From NCBI GenBank assembly GCA_032164245.1, contig JAVMKO010000005.1:46082193-46146192 (forward strand): 64,000 nt of DNA. The letters are read 5' to 3'. Shown here one piece after another: positions 32,830-43,665 of this stretch; the first letter of the stretch is position 1; each line of letters starts with the position of its first letter. The position numbers and the translations under genes were made by a program. Below the pieces are notes generated by a model. It made no database searches and was not told the origin of the DNA. It saw nothing but the letters and a program-made list of their open reading frames with translations. This DNA comes from Sternotherus odoratus (Eukaryota; Chordata; Testudines; Kinosternidae).

Positions 32830-33000
32830 CCTATAATGATCCTTTTTGTCATTTGGGCCCATTGTTCCTAGTTTTACTTCCATGTGTCATCCTAAACAAT
32901 TCTTCTCCCTCCATGGTGTTTGCACCCTTTAGTATTTGTATACAGTTAGGTCTCCTTCCCTGCCCACTTAATTGTTGCTCAGCCAAATATTTTAGTCCCT
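32830..33000 (-). mobile_element. Possible antisense CR1/L3 fragment
   Basis: Phrases such as TTTGTATACAGTTAGGTCTCC and TTGTTGCTCAGCCAAATATT resemble the region of CR1 where the reverse transcriptase frame ends, read on the opposite strand. Divergence is high and ends are not defined. Confidence 0.35.
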
Positions 33001-33426
33001 TTTAATGCACACCCCCCCCACATCCCAACCCCCTACCCCAGCCCTAAGCCCTCTCCTGCACCCAAACAACATCCCAGAGCCCACACCCTGAACCTCCTCC
33101 CACACCCCAACCCCCTACCCCAACGCTGAGCCCACTCCTCCACTCAAAATCTTTGGCCCCAGCTCGGAGCCCCCTCCTATGCCCCAAACCCTCATCCTCA
33201 GCCCCACCCCAGAGCCTGCACCCCCAGCCAGAATCCTCACCCCCTCCCACATCTCAACCCCCTGCCCCAACCAGAGGCCCCTCCCGCACCCTGATTTCTG
33301 GCCCCACCCTGTGCCTAGGGGAAGCCCCAAGACACTGTGCTGCCCTTCCTGAGGGGCTATTTGGCCCACAATTGATTTTTTCTGTGAATAAGTGGCCCCT
33401 GATAGAAAAAAGGTTCCTCGCTCCTG
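33001..33426. mobile_element. Right part of a C-rich hAT element
   Basis: The right end AAAAAAGGTTCCTCGCTCCTG is the inverse of a CAGGAGTGAGGAACC-type start, related to CAGGGGTGGGGAACC at 57330. The next 8 bases, ACCTAGAC, have the central TA of other hAT sites. The interior is a C-rich array of CCCAACCCCCTGCCCC-like units and matches, inverted, the G-rich block in 33669-34392 and 48441-50171. The left end is missing. Confidence 0.6.
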
Positions 33427-33660
33427 ACCTAGACTATCCACTGCAACATAATGTGATGTCAAGGAAAGCCAATAATTCTAGATACAGCAAAACCCTTATA
33501 ATATCAGAGCCTCCTCTCCATCCATGTTCTATTCAATGTCTTTGAAAATTGTGAAGTTCTTTGCAGTCTCTTACATTTGACTTCTTAATTAAAGCATGGT
33601 TAAATTAATACCATTTAAACAATATATGGTTTACCTATGGAGATGGGCAATTAAACTACT
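33427..33660. other. Spacer between two hAT elements
   Basis: AT-rich, with no recognised feature. Confidence 0.45.
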
Positions 33661-33668
33661 CTCTAGGG

Positions 33669-34392
33669 CAGGGATGTGCAAACTTTTTAGGCCGAAGGCC
33701 AAATCTGGGTATGGAAATTGTACAGCGGGCCATGAATGCTCACAAAATTAGGGGTTGGGATGCAGGAGGGAGTAAGGGCTCTGCCTGAGGGTGGGGGCTC
33801 TGGAGTGGGGCCAGAAATGTGTTCAAGGTGAGGCTCCGGGCTGGAGCAGGAGGTTGGAATGCAAGGGGTGGGGTGGGGTGAGGGCTCCGGTTAGGGGTAT
33901 GGGCTCTGGGTTGGGGCTGGGGATATGGGGCTGGAGGTGCAGGAGAGTGCTCTGGATTGGGACCAAGAGGTCTGCAGAGCAGGAGAGGGATCAGGGCTTG
34001 GGGTGCAGGAGGAGGTCAGGGGTGCAGGTTCCAGACGGTGCTTACCTCAAGCAGCTCCCAGAAGCAATGGCATGTCTCCGGCTCCTACGTGGAGGCGCAG
34101 CCAGGTGGCTTCACACTGCCCTGTCCCCAGGCACAGCCCCTGCAACTCCCATTGGCCAAAGTTCCCAGCCAATGGGAGCTGCGGGTGTGGCACTTGGGGA
34201 GGTGGCAGTGTGCGGAGTCCCCTGGTGGCCCCTATGCATAGAAGCTGGAGGGTGGACATGCTGCTGCTTCCGGGAGTTGTGCAGAGCAAGCCCCTAGGTG
34301 GAATGCTAGAGCGGGGCAAGCCCTGGACCATGTTCCCTGGCAGGAGCTTGTGGGCCAGATGCTGTCCCCGGTCCATAGTTTGCCCACCCCTG
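33669..34392. mobile_element. 724-bp non-autonomous hAT, both ends and TSD
   Basis: The ends CAGGGATGTGCAAACTTTTT and CATAGTTTGCCCACCCCTG are inverted repeats. The flanks CTCTAGGG (33661-33668) and CTCTAGGC (34393-34400) form an 8-bp TSD with one change and central TA. The left interior (33720-34030) has GGGGTGCAGGAGG-type repeats; the right interior (34040-34370) has a CTCCCATTGGCCA block also found at 45350-45400 and 49330-49360. A 168-codon frame (33791-34297) and its rivals in other frames arise from the GC-rich repeats, not from a gene. Confidence 0.85.
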
Positions 34393-34400
34393 CTCTAGGC

Positions 34401-35140
34401 TAGGGAGAAAGAACATTTGTTAAGTGTGATGTAATTTGATCTGTAGTACTCCAAAGAAAGAAGAATAGCTACTGTAAGAAATGTGATCATGTGTCTTTTA
34501 AGAAAGCATTTTCAAATGAAAGAAGAACACCTGTGACAGTTTGTGGGAGCTCCTTGCTGAATGAAATCTACCATGTCACTTGTGGATAGTAACATCACAT
34601 ATGGAGGTACCATCACATTTTGGACTATCAAATAGCTGCATAATAAAATAGACAGACGTAATGCACTTCCTGACTCTCTTGGGCATGTTTAGCAAACCAA
34701 GTCCTGAGTTCCCCTTCAGAAATTATGAAACTGTATTTTTATTGGTTCCCTATTGGTTGTGCATAACAAGCAATCTAGGCCTTAGAGTGCCAGCTCTTTG
34801 GCAGAGGGACTGTCCTTTTGTTTTGCAGCTGTGCAATGCTTAGCCCAAAGGCACCCCCTTTCTAACTAGGGCATTTCTAGGCATTACAACAATTCAAATA
34901 AGTAAATAATAATGATATTGCAAGACTACAGATAATTATAGATAATTAAGAAACAGCATGAAGTTTATAAATTGCAAACAATACAACTGCAATGTAGGGA
35001 ATTAGCAGACAGCTAGTGGTTGTTATTTATTCTCTATATTCCATAGCAACCTATGACAAAATGGGAATTTTCTACAATATTTTAATGAATCTTGTGTTCC
35101 TCAGGTTTCCCCTATATTTTGCATGGCTACCTAGCAGGGG
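34401..35140. other. Unannotated AT-rich stretch
   Basis: No gene or repeat border is supported in this 740-base stretch. Confidence 0.5.
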
Positions 35141-35700
35141 TTGGAGGAGGACTGTTTGCTCTCAGGCAAGCTGGGAGACATAGGTCTGAACATTGCGTGG
35201 CTGTCTGAGCCTGGATGGGTCATTACAAAAGGCTGGCAGAGTCCTACCCCAGATCGAGGAAGAAGCTGAGAAGATAATGGAAAATCCAAACCCAAGGACA
35301 CTGACACCTCGCACCCAATGCCCTGGAGGGAGATGTATTTTCCCACCTCTCAGCAGGGAAGTTGAGCTAAATCCCCCAGCTGGAGAGCAAAAGACTGAGA
35401 AGAAGTGAGGTGAAGGGATAAGAGCTGGCCGCTGGAGGGGGTCAAGGGCCCGCACCTGAGAACTGATAGAGGTCAAATGGAGACAGAGAGAGCTTGAACA
35501 TGAGGATTCAGTACAGCTTGCCTGGGCTTTGGGCTAACCAGAATGGTCTATGCTTTAACCTTCAGCTCTCTATGCTAACCTACGGATTTCCTATGCTTTG
35601 TGCCAGTGAACTAATAAACTAACTAATAAACCCAACTTCTGCCACCAATTGTCCTCCTTGCTGCAGACTAGCAGAGACCCAAGGTTCTATTCAGCGACTG
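35141..35700 (+). mobile_element. Possible LTR/retroelement fragment
   Basis: A G-rich leader-like part (GGGGTTGGAGGAGGACTG to AATCCCCCAGCTGGAGAG) is followed by two AATAAA-type signals in CTAATAAACTAACTAATAAACCC near 35611-35632 and a short C/T-rich downstream part. This looks like the R-U5 portion of an LTR, but I cannot see the TG start, CA end or TSD. Confidence 0.35.
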
Positions 35701-35810
35701 TTAACCTTCCATACTGGATAACTGCTCCACTGACTAGCGCACAAAAATATTAGGCACAATAAAACATTATTGTGGCCATTGTGAATATTGCACTTAGCTA
35801 TCTAAACACT

Positions 35811-37140
35811 TAGAATCATAGAATATCAGTGTTGGAAGGGACCTCTGGAGGTCATCTAGTCCAACCCCCTGCTCAAAGCAGGACCAATCCCCAACTAAGT
35901 CATCCCAGCCAGGGCTTTGTCAAGCCTGACCTTAAAAAACTCTAAGGAAGGAGATTCCACCACGTCCCTAGGTAACCCTTTCCACTGCTTCACCACCCGC
36001 CTAGTGAAAAAGTTTTTCCTAATATCTAACCTGAACCTCCAACACTGCAACTTGAGACCATTACTCCTTGTTCGGTCATTTGCTACCACAGAAAACAGTC
36101 TAGATCCATCCTCTTTGGAACCCCCTTTCAAGTAGTTGAATGCAGCTATCAAATCCCCCCCCCTATCTTCTCTTCTGTAGACTAAACAATTCCAGTTCTC
36201 TCAGCCTCTCCTCATAAATCTTGTGCTCCAGCCCCCTAATCATTTTTGTTGCCCTCCTCTGGAATCTTTCCAATTTTTCCACATCCTTCTTGTAGTGTGG
36301 GCCCCAAAACTGGACACAGTACTCCAGAGGAGGCCTCACCAATGTTGAATAGAGGGGAATGATCACGTCCCTCGATCTGCTGGCAATGCCCCTACTTATA
36401 CAGCCCAAAACGCCATTAACCTTGGCAACAAGGACACACTGTTGACTCATATCCAGCTTACATCCACTGTAACCCCTAGGTCCTTTTCTGCAAAACTGCT
36501 GCCTCGCCATTCAGTCCCTAGTCTGTAGCAGTGCATGGGAATCTTCCGTCCTAAGTGCAGGACTCTGCACTTGTCCTTGTTGAACCTTATCAAAAAAGTT
36601 TTGGCCCAATCCTTTAATTTGTCTAGGTCCCTCTGTATCCTATCCCTACCCTCCAGCGTATCTACCACTCCTCCCAGTTTACTGTCATCTGTGAACTTGC
36701 TGAGGGTGCAGTCCACGCCATTCTCCAGATCATTGATAGAACAGAAGTGGCCCCAGGACTGACCCTTGTGGCACTCCACTTGATACCGGCTGCCAACTAG
36801 ACATGGAGCCATTGATCACTACCCATTGAGCCCAATTATCTAGCCAGCTTTGTATCCACCTTATGGTCCATTCATCTAGCCCACCCTTCTTTAACTTGAA
36901 CAAGAATGCTGTGGGAGATCGTATCAAAAGCTTTGCTAAAGTCAAGGAATAACATGTCCACTGCTTTCCCCTCATCCACAGAGCCAATTATCTCGTCATA
37001 GAAGACAATTAGGTTAGTCAGACATGATGAATCCATGCTGACTATTCCTGATCACTTTCCTCTCCTTTAAGTGCTTCTTTCCTCTTCCTTTAAGTGCTCC
37101 TTTAAGTACTTGATCCGGGGAATTATCATACACCAATTTC
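35811..37140 (-). mobile_element. CR1 LINE, 1.3 kb, antisense, with reverse-transcriptase remnants
   Basis: The left edge TAGAATCATAGAATATCAGTG is the inverted CR1 tail. Reading the minus strand, broken frames follow in the order of CR1 ORF2: 36730-36987 has [15 protein letters not shown] (reverse-transcriptase block before the catalytic site), 36447-36812 has FTDDSKLGG at the place of the catalytic F-A-D-D motif, 36163-36510 has [20 protein letters not shown], and 35895-36152 has [17 protein letters not shown]. The copy is 5'-truncated within the reverse-transcriptase domain and frameshifted between these parts. Confidence 0.9.
35895..36987 (-). pseudogene. CR1 ORF2 (reverse transcriptase) C-terminal remnant
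   Basis: Four overlapping or adjoining minus-strand frames carry non-LTR reverse-transcriptase motifs in correct order (see the CR1 entry). The catalytic loop reads FTDDSKL, so both aspartates of the core are still present, but the surrounding frame is broken by shifts near 36750 and 36480 and a stop between 36152 and 36163. The endonuclease domain and the first half of the reverse transcriptase are absent, so it cannot make an active enzyme. Confidence 0.85.
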
Positions 37141-37955
37141 CCTTGAAATTCTGGCTTATTTCAAGTGATCATTTTTCTTGGCTTCCACTATCCTCTATGA
37201 TTAATCTTCAAAGTGCTGCTGATGGCCCTGAATCGTTGGCTTAAGTGTACACTGTACATCTTCGTAGCATAGACCAAGACTGCACTGGTGCTGCCTCAAT
37301 TTGTTTCACTTTTGCTATTGCAAAGCATCAGGTGCCGAGCATATGACATCTAAAAATAACTACATGCATTAAAAAATGTGAATGAAAAAGTCTGAAATAG
37401 AAAATGAATTTATCAATTTCACCCTGCCTTCAGGAACAATCACAAATTGTTATCATCCCGTGAAAGGCAAAGTTTCCTAGACAAACTCCCATCGAGTCCA
37501 GAGCACTCTCTCGATGTGAAAAAGAAGAGAATGCTCTTATACAGGAAATAAAACAACAATGTGATTCCACAGCATTAACAGAATTATACAATTGGAATGA
37601 GTGGGGGTAACTCCATTGAGGTCAATGGAGCGTCTCCAATTTACTCCAGTGGAAGATCTGGCACAACTATAACAAAATGGTTTCAGATCTGTTCCTTCTA
37701 CATTCACTTGTCAATCCAAGGAGTTTAATCCCTTGAATTTCTGAGTTTCTCCATCTACAGATCCTAAAACAGATTCTTATCTTGATTATACTAGTAAACA
37801 ATCCCATTGATTTAAATAGTGTTACTCCTGATTTACACCAGAGTGAACCTGGTCCAATGTCATTAACACCTGAAGTGTGTAGTAAGTCTAATGCCCTGCA
37901 CTTTTCAGACATTAGCCAGATCAGTTGCATAACCCCCCCCGCACCCTCCACCCCC

Positions 37956-37991
<36 letters not shown>

Positions 37992-39107
37992 TCCAAAGAC
38001 CTGAACTCAAGTCTTGGCAGACAAAAAGCCCATTAATTAATCTCTAACTCAGAAGTATTTGAGACACCACTTCATCTAAATCCAAACTTTGCAGCTCTGA
38101 TGCCTCACTCCAGTGCTCTGGGGCTGCAGCAGTGTCACCAATGGAATGGAGAATCATGCCCCAAGTGGGAACTTCACTTCAAGTCTCTCTCTTCTTTGTA
38201 ATTTTAGCCAACATACACATAATTTGGGATTCTGTCCAGGAGAGTGAGAGCTCCTTATAATCACAGCACTGAGATCTTCAGCTTTAAGGTATTTAAGTTT
38301 ACGTTAGCAAGGACTGTTGGTAGGTGAGGAAATGTAGTCAGAAGAGACTCAGGAAAGTAAAATTACAATAAAAATTTTGGGGGAAAGCCCAATTATTTTT
38401 CTCCCATGCGAGAATCTTCAACAGTTTAATCGCTGAAATCACAAGGTGAAACTTGTTCCTAACCAGTTTATCCACAACTGAAAAATTCCATGGGTTGTAC
38501 TAGATCTTCATGGTTTACGAAATACTTTAATGATCAATCCAAATGAGAACAAACTTCACAGCATCTGACTAACCCAGAAAAGAAAAAGCCTCATAAGCAG
38601 CTGCAAAGAGACAAATTCTGCCTCCAGTTACTCCAGTGAAATGGCACTGATTGCATTGTGGGTACCCAAGCCCAGAGGTCAGAATTTGGTGCCTAATGTG
38701 TGCAAAGGGAATATGTTCTAGCAGTCACTTCTGAGAGCACTATTTCTAGTAAAACAAGCCCCAGAAATGTGAGGAAGAGGAGGAAAACAGAGAGCTCTAA
38801 AGCCACAGCTCAGATGTCAGTCTCCCTGCCAAGGAATCTGAAGTGCATCAACCCAGAGGTCACTAGACTTTTCCTGCTGTGCTGGAGACTCAAGAGAAAG
38901 TAAATTGTTCACTTGTTCAACTCTCCTAGAAATTGTCAGGGGATGAAAAGTACATAATTGGCTGGAAGCTGCATTCCCCCAAGCCATAACTCGGGAAAAG
39001 CAGCACCATCCTCATGAGAAGAGAGAGCGGTTCTGGTTTCCTGGAAGGATATACAAGAGGCTCTGATATGAATCCAAGGTCTGCTGGTCACACAGGTATG
39101 CTGTCAC
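37141..39107. other. Mostly unannotated 2 kb, with old repeat pieces and a poly(A) run
   Basis: Old LINE-like pieces lie at 37590-37660 (CCATTGAGGTCAATGGAGC) and 37785-37870 (CCCATTGATTTAAATAGTG, GATTTACACCAGAGTGAA). A C-run followed by 33 A residues lies at 37957-37989. A 67-codon frame at 38700-38903 has no domain. No gene is supported. Confidence 0.45.
37957..37989. repeat. Poly(A) run, 33 bases
   Basis: An uninterrupted run of A follows CACCCCCC. There is no recognisable retroelement directly upstream, so it is not clearly a retrotransposon tail. Confidence 0.95.
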
Positions 39108-39280
39108 GGGGAGAAATCACTCAATGGTTCGAGCATTGGCCTGCTAAACCCAGGATTGTGAGTTCAGTCCTCGAGGGGGCCATTTAGTGATATGGGGCAA
39201 AAATAAGACTTGGCCCTGCTTTGAGCAGTGGGTTGGACTAGATGATCTCCTGAGGTCCCTTCCAACTCTGAGATTCTATG
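39108..39280 (+). mobile_element. Cry-type tRNA-derived SINE, near full length
   Basis: The tRNA-like head has an A-box region (AATCACTCAATGGTTCGAG) and a B-box region (GATTGTGAGTTCAGTCC), then GGGGCCATTTAGTGATATGG, then the CR1-like tail GAGCAGTGGGTTGGACTAG ... CTCTGAGATTCTATG. It is about 173 bp. The 3' end abuts a short inverted-repeat element. Confidence 0.9.
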
Positions 39281-39490
39281 TCTACACAGCAAACACACAC
39301 CTACAGCTGATCCAGGTCAGCTAAACTGGGCTCAGGCTGCAGGGCTGTAAAACTGCTTTGTAGACCTTTGGGCTGGAGCCTGAGTTCTGAGACCCTGCCA
39401 AGGGGAAGGATCTGCAGTCCAAGCCCCATGAGCCTGATCCAACTGATCCAGGCCAGCCACAGGTGTTAAACTGCTGTGCACACAAACCCA
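39278..39490. mobile_element. Palindromic inverted-repeat element abutting the SINE
   Basis: The left end ATGTCTACACAGCAAACACA and right end GTTAAACTGCTGTGCACACAA form inverted repeats, and the inner phrases CTGATCCAGGTCAGCT and ACTGATCCAGGCCAGCC continue the pairing. Inner GGGCTGGAGCCTGAGTTCTGAG and CTGCAGTCCAAGCCC are also part of the fold. It carries the GTCTACAC motif shared with 4750-5015. No coding capacity. Confidence 0.6.
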
Positions 39491-39770
39491 CAGAGATCTC
39501 AGCGGTTTTCCTCTCTTCTTTAATTGCCAGACTAGCTAATACAGCCTGCAGTACCTGAAAGTTGCCAAAAGGGGTGGTCTTGCCACATCCTGTCCTGCAG
39601 AAAGTCAGACTGAACTACAAACACCATTAAAACAAATGTTAGATGATGATATCAGTGTTGGATGATGAATCGTACAATCACTGTAGAGCGTCACTAAGCA
39701 GATGTGTCTAGGACTGGGCATTCACGCCTAATTTCCATCTTCCACAGACCTCAACCTCTACAGTTTATTT
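39491..39770. other. Unannotated spacer
   Basis: No gene or repeat border is supported. Confidence 0.45.
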
Positions 39771-39775
39771 CCCAC

Positions 39776-40725
39776 TGTAGTGGCTCAGTGCGAGGGCCCT
39801 TCCACTCTGTGTCCTTGGGAGGCCACCCGGCCTCACTATGTCACTGATACGTCAGCTGCCGTGGGGAATGAAGCAGTCTCCGCTCGCAGCTGGGACTCAG
39901 GCTTGAGCTCAGGCTGGGTGGGAAACAGTCAATTGGTCCCAGCCCTGGATCAAGACACGGCAACAAAGAGTCTGGGCCTCAGGTCTGTGTGCAGGCCAAG
40001 CAGCAAATAAACAGTCAATTAGCTCAGGCTTTGGATCAAGGCGGGGCAACAAAGAGTCTGAGACTCAGGCTTCTGGCGTGGGGAAGGGAAGACTGCCACC
40101 CCCAGATTGGGGTGGGAGGGGGGACGCAGGTCCACCCACTCCACTGCATCCCAGCTCAGGGCTTTAGCAATGACAAAGTGCTTTGTCACTGGGTCAGCAG
40201 GACTCCAAGGCGCAACATGCTGACTCACCCTCTGTCATCACTGCAGCCAGACAGGGGTCTGCTACCCCAGGCCACTTCCACACTCCCCTTCTTGGTGTAT
40301 CTGTTGCCATGAGGACGGGTCGAGGTTGACAGCTGCTTCTGGGACCGCAGGCAAGTCTTTGGAAGTCTAGTCAGTCAGTGGTCTGGGCCAGTTGTCTTCT
40401 CCCTCCTGGGGTCAGGTCCAAAGATGGTCTGGGAGGTCCGGGTCAGTTGTCTGCTTCCTCCAGGTCTAAATCAGTTAGTGCTCCATGCCAGTCCTCTGCT
40501 CCCTTGGCACCCTCCACCACTTCCCAGCTTGGGAGGCCACCGGAGGCATCTGGTCTCTCCAGTGGTTGCCTCCCTACTCAGCTTTTTGTGCTGTCTTTAT
40601 ACTTCCTGCCCCTCCCCCTCCCACTTCCTGGGGGAGGGGCAACTAGGCCCTGGTTCCACCCACAGGGGCTCAGCGCAGGGGCCCTCCCACTCCAGATCCT
40701 TGGGAGGCCACCCCACCTCACTACA
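39776..40725 (-). mobile_element. Solo LTR, 950 bp, antisense, perfect TSD
   Basis: The + strand starts TGTAGTGGCTCAGTGCGAGG and ends CACCTCACTACA. A perfect 5-bp TSD, CCCAC, lies at 39771-39775 and 40726-40730. A phrase of about 57 bases (GGCTCAGTGCGAGGGCCC... to CCTCACTA) occurs at both ends in the same direction (39781-39838 and 40667-40724). On the minus strand a TATA box (GAAGTATAAAGACAG) lies at about 40588-40602, about 130 bases from the LTR start. It is a relative of the sense LTR at 12688-13668. No internal region is present. Confidence 0.9.
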
Positions 40726-40730
40726 CCCAC

Positions 40731-41145
40731 CCTCAGCCACACCATTGGCAAGGAGAATGAATGTAACTCTTTGCTTAAGGTTCTAGTTATGTTCCTGAAA
40801 AATACAAAGCTTACAGCATTCTAGCGTACAGAAGCCCTCTAAAAGTAATGTTAACTCTCTTCAGGGCACCTTTACCAGACACCAGAATGGTGTAAAAGAG
40901 ACTTAACATAAAAGAGAATCAGGCTATTATGTTTCAAAGTAATCAGAAGCATTTTTACAAACCTATTAAAGCATGTTTGATGTACATGAGGGGCTAACAG
41001 CCCTGTGTAATTCAACATTAATGCATATTAACAGACCCATTTATTCAAAGAAGAACCCACAAAGACAGAAGCAATGGTTATAGAGAGTTCACACAGAACA
41101 CTCAATTCCAGACTCTGGCTCTTGTCATTCTGAAGTGCATTCTAT
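40731..41145. other. Unannotated spacer
   Basis: No gene or repeat border is supported. Confidence 0.45.
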
Positions 41146-42282
41146 ACTCCTGGGGAGATTCTGAGCTATTGTGCACATAATTAATGAGTTGTGCATATTT
41201 TTAATTTTTGCACAGAAAAAGCTTCTGCTGAAATGTTGGTACAGTTACACCTTTTTCCCCACCAGAACGTGCTGTGCCACAAGAACAGCAGCAGCAGCTA
41301 CCCACGGAATATCACTTCTGCAGTTCTGCCTTTTGTCCACAAGAGGGGGAGGTGGCAACAGAACAAAGCAACAGCTTCTGGCCAGGGAGGAAAGAGAAAG
41401 AACCTGTCTTCTTCACAGCAGGCCAGGTCAGGAGACAGAGGCTATGTGGAGACAGACAGCGTGGGTTCTGGGGCATCAGGGGCTCATAAGGGCTAGTGGG
41501 GGAGGAGAGAATGGGGCAGGAGTTGAATGGGAGTGGAGGCACAGGGCGGTGGGAGTGCAGACCTCCATAGGGACAGGGAAGTGTCTGGATGGGGACAGAG
41601 AGACACATGGGGACAAGGTAGGGGGTACAGAGCCACAGAGGAACAGGAGGAGGGGGTGAAGGGCTGCATAGGGATGGGGAAAGTGGGTGTCTAAGTAGGG
41701 GTGGAGGGACACATGTGGACATGGGGTGCAAGGATATATGGGGGTGCAGGAACACATGGAGAGTGGGACAGATGTGCCTGACTGAATGGGAGATGCTAGG
41801 GGTCAGCCAGGGTCTGCATGGGGGAAGCTCCCTAACAATCCTTCCCAACCCCTCAAAAAAAAACCTGTTCCTTACTTTTCCCACCCATACCCAACAACCG
41901 TCCCAGGCTCCTTCCTAGCAATTTACTTCCCTCTCCCTCAGCTCCTCCATTACCCCTCACTCCCCCAAGCCTTTGCCCTGCTTCTGAGGGGTGCAGGAAA
42001 TATAGTTCTGTATTATAGTTCAAATGAATTATTACTCAGAGTTCCATATTAATATGCCTAGCAAGGAATATATTTGCCAAAAAACATTTCCTGAATATTT
42101 TTTGTTGTCTGTATTGTTACAGACATACATGCTGACAGGTATTTTGAAATAAATGACCAAAAATAATTGAAACTGATGTGATTGTATTGTGTTATTTTGA
42201 CAAATATATGCAAAATTTTGCAGAATTTTAAAATATTGTGTGCGGAATTTTTAATTTTTTGGCACAGAATTCTCCCAAAAGA
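41146..42282. mobile_element. hAT-like element with CTCCTGGGGAGATTCTG end
   Basis: The left end ACTCCTGGGGAGATTCTG and the right end GGCACAGAATTCTCCCAAAAG are imperfect inverted repeats, and the subterminal parts pair further (CATATTTTTAATTTTTGCACAG on the left; TGCGGAATTTTTAATTTTTTGG on the right). The interior (41450-41780) is a G-rich repeat with GGGACAGAGAGACACATGGGG units. A 190-codon minus frame (41312-41884) and a 162-codon plus frame (41171-41659) overlap over the repeat and have no domain. TSD not resolved. Confidence 0.65.
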
Positions 42283-42414
42283 CAGTTCCAAATTTTCAAA
42301 CTCCCAGTCCTGCATGATGGTGTTCCTGGGGAGAGTTTGTATACAAAAGGGTGTGGTGGGAAGGGAGAAGAAAGCAACTCATTTTCCAAGAGATTCAAAA
42401 TGCATTGCATAGAC

Positions 42415-42800
42415 CAGCAGTTCTCAAACTATGTTGTGTGCCTCCCTTGAGAGGCATGGGGATGTGTTAAGGGAGGCACAAGCTGTGTGCCTTTTTGTGC
42501 CCCCCCCCTTTTTTTTTTAAGAGCTCTGGCTATCAGCCATGGGTGGCTGGCTCTTGTGTAGAAGGGTTGTGCACACCTGGGAGGTGGGGATAAAGGATCC
42601 CCACCACCCCAGCTAACAGCCAGAACCCCGCCATCTGGGCTCAGGTTCTCCTTCCTCCTCCTCTCCCCCTATCCTTACCTGGAGGCAGCTGGTTCAGGCT
42701 TTCCTCCCACCACCCAATCCCTCACCAGGAGGAAACCCACGCTCAGCCTTTCCTTCCTCCAGTCCCTCAATCTCTCATCAGGCAGCAATGACAGGGCTCC
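42415..42800. mobile_element. Left part of a hAT element
   Basis: The start CAGCAGTTCTCAAACTATG fits the CAGTGGTTCTCAAAC end used here by hATs, and the 8 bases before it (GCATAGAC, 42407-42414) have central TA. The matching right end (GTTTGAGAAC...) is not found downstream before the different right end at 43665, so this copy is truncated or fused with the next. Right border approximate. Confidence 0.55.
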
Positions 42801-43665
42801 AGCGGTCAGCCCTGGTGTGGCAGCAGCAGTGCAGAAATAAGGGTGCTAAGTCTGCTGTGAAAAGGCCCTGCTCCCATCTGACCCCCATCCATTTCCTGCC
42901 CCTGACTGCCCCCCTCAGAATACCCAACCTTGTCCCCTGAACACCCCCTCCCGAAACCCACCACCACCAACCCGCCCCGCCATTCCCTGTCCCCTGACTA
43001 CCCCGACCCCTATCCACCCCACTGCCTCCTGACAGACCCCCAGGACTCCCCCACCCTATCCAACCCCCTCCCCCCCCCGTCCTCTGACAGACCCCCAGAG
43101 CCTCTTTCCCATCCAAACCACCCTGCTCCCTGTCTCCTGACTGCCCCTTATCCAATCCCCCCACCCCCTTACTACGCTGCTTACCCCCGCCTTCCCCCTC
43201 TCCCAGAGCCTCAGCACGCCGCATCCAGGAGCGGCCCTGGACAAGGCGGCAGAGGCATGGCTCCAGAGGGACCTGAGTTCTGCTGCTTAGCTCACCAGAG
43301 CTCGCAGCGCCGCCCCCTTACCATGCCGCTCCCAGCGGCAGCTCAGGCCCCGCCGGAGCCACACCACTGCAGCGTTGTACAGGGCCGCTCCTGGACACAG
43401 CACACAGGGAACGGTGTGGTAAGGGGACGGGGCTGCAAGCTCCAGCAGGCCACATGGCAGGAGCTCACCCCCCGAGCCATGTCGCTGCAGCACTGTCCAG
43501 GGCCGCACCTGGACACGGCGCACTGAAGCTCCGGCAGAGCGGGGAAGGTGGAGAGACAGCAGGGGAGGGGTCAGGGGTAGCTTCCCCAGCCAGGAGCTTG
43601 GGGGGCTGGGCAAATTTAGCTTGCAGGCCGGATGTGGCCCGTGGGCCGTTGTTTGCCCACCCTTG
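42801..43665. mobile_element. Right part of a C-rich hAT element
   Basis: The right end GGCCGTTGTTTGCCCACCCTTG (43644-43665) is the inverse of the CAGGGGTGGGCAAAC start type, with GGCCGGATGTGGCCCGTGGGCC just inside it. The interior is strongly C-rich (42890-43220) and then CpG-rich (43220-43530). Frames such as 42930-43526 (198 codons, proline-rich) run through this composition and are not convincing genes. No matching left end is seen. Confidence 0.6.

Noticed and set aside
37957..37989. Processed pseudogene tail
   Set aside because: There is a 33-base A run, but no coding-like or retroelement sequence directly upstream of it.
41312..41884. 190-codon minus-strand frame with Pro/His/Leu repeats
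   Set aside because: It translates a G-rich repeat (GGGACAGAGAGACACATGG) in a hAT-like element and overlaps plus-strand frames of similar length.
42930..43526. 198-codon proline-rich frame
   Set aside because: It runs through C-rich hAT interior and overlaps long minus-strand frames; no domain, start context or splice structure supports a gene.
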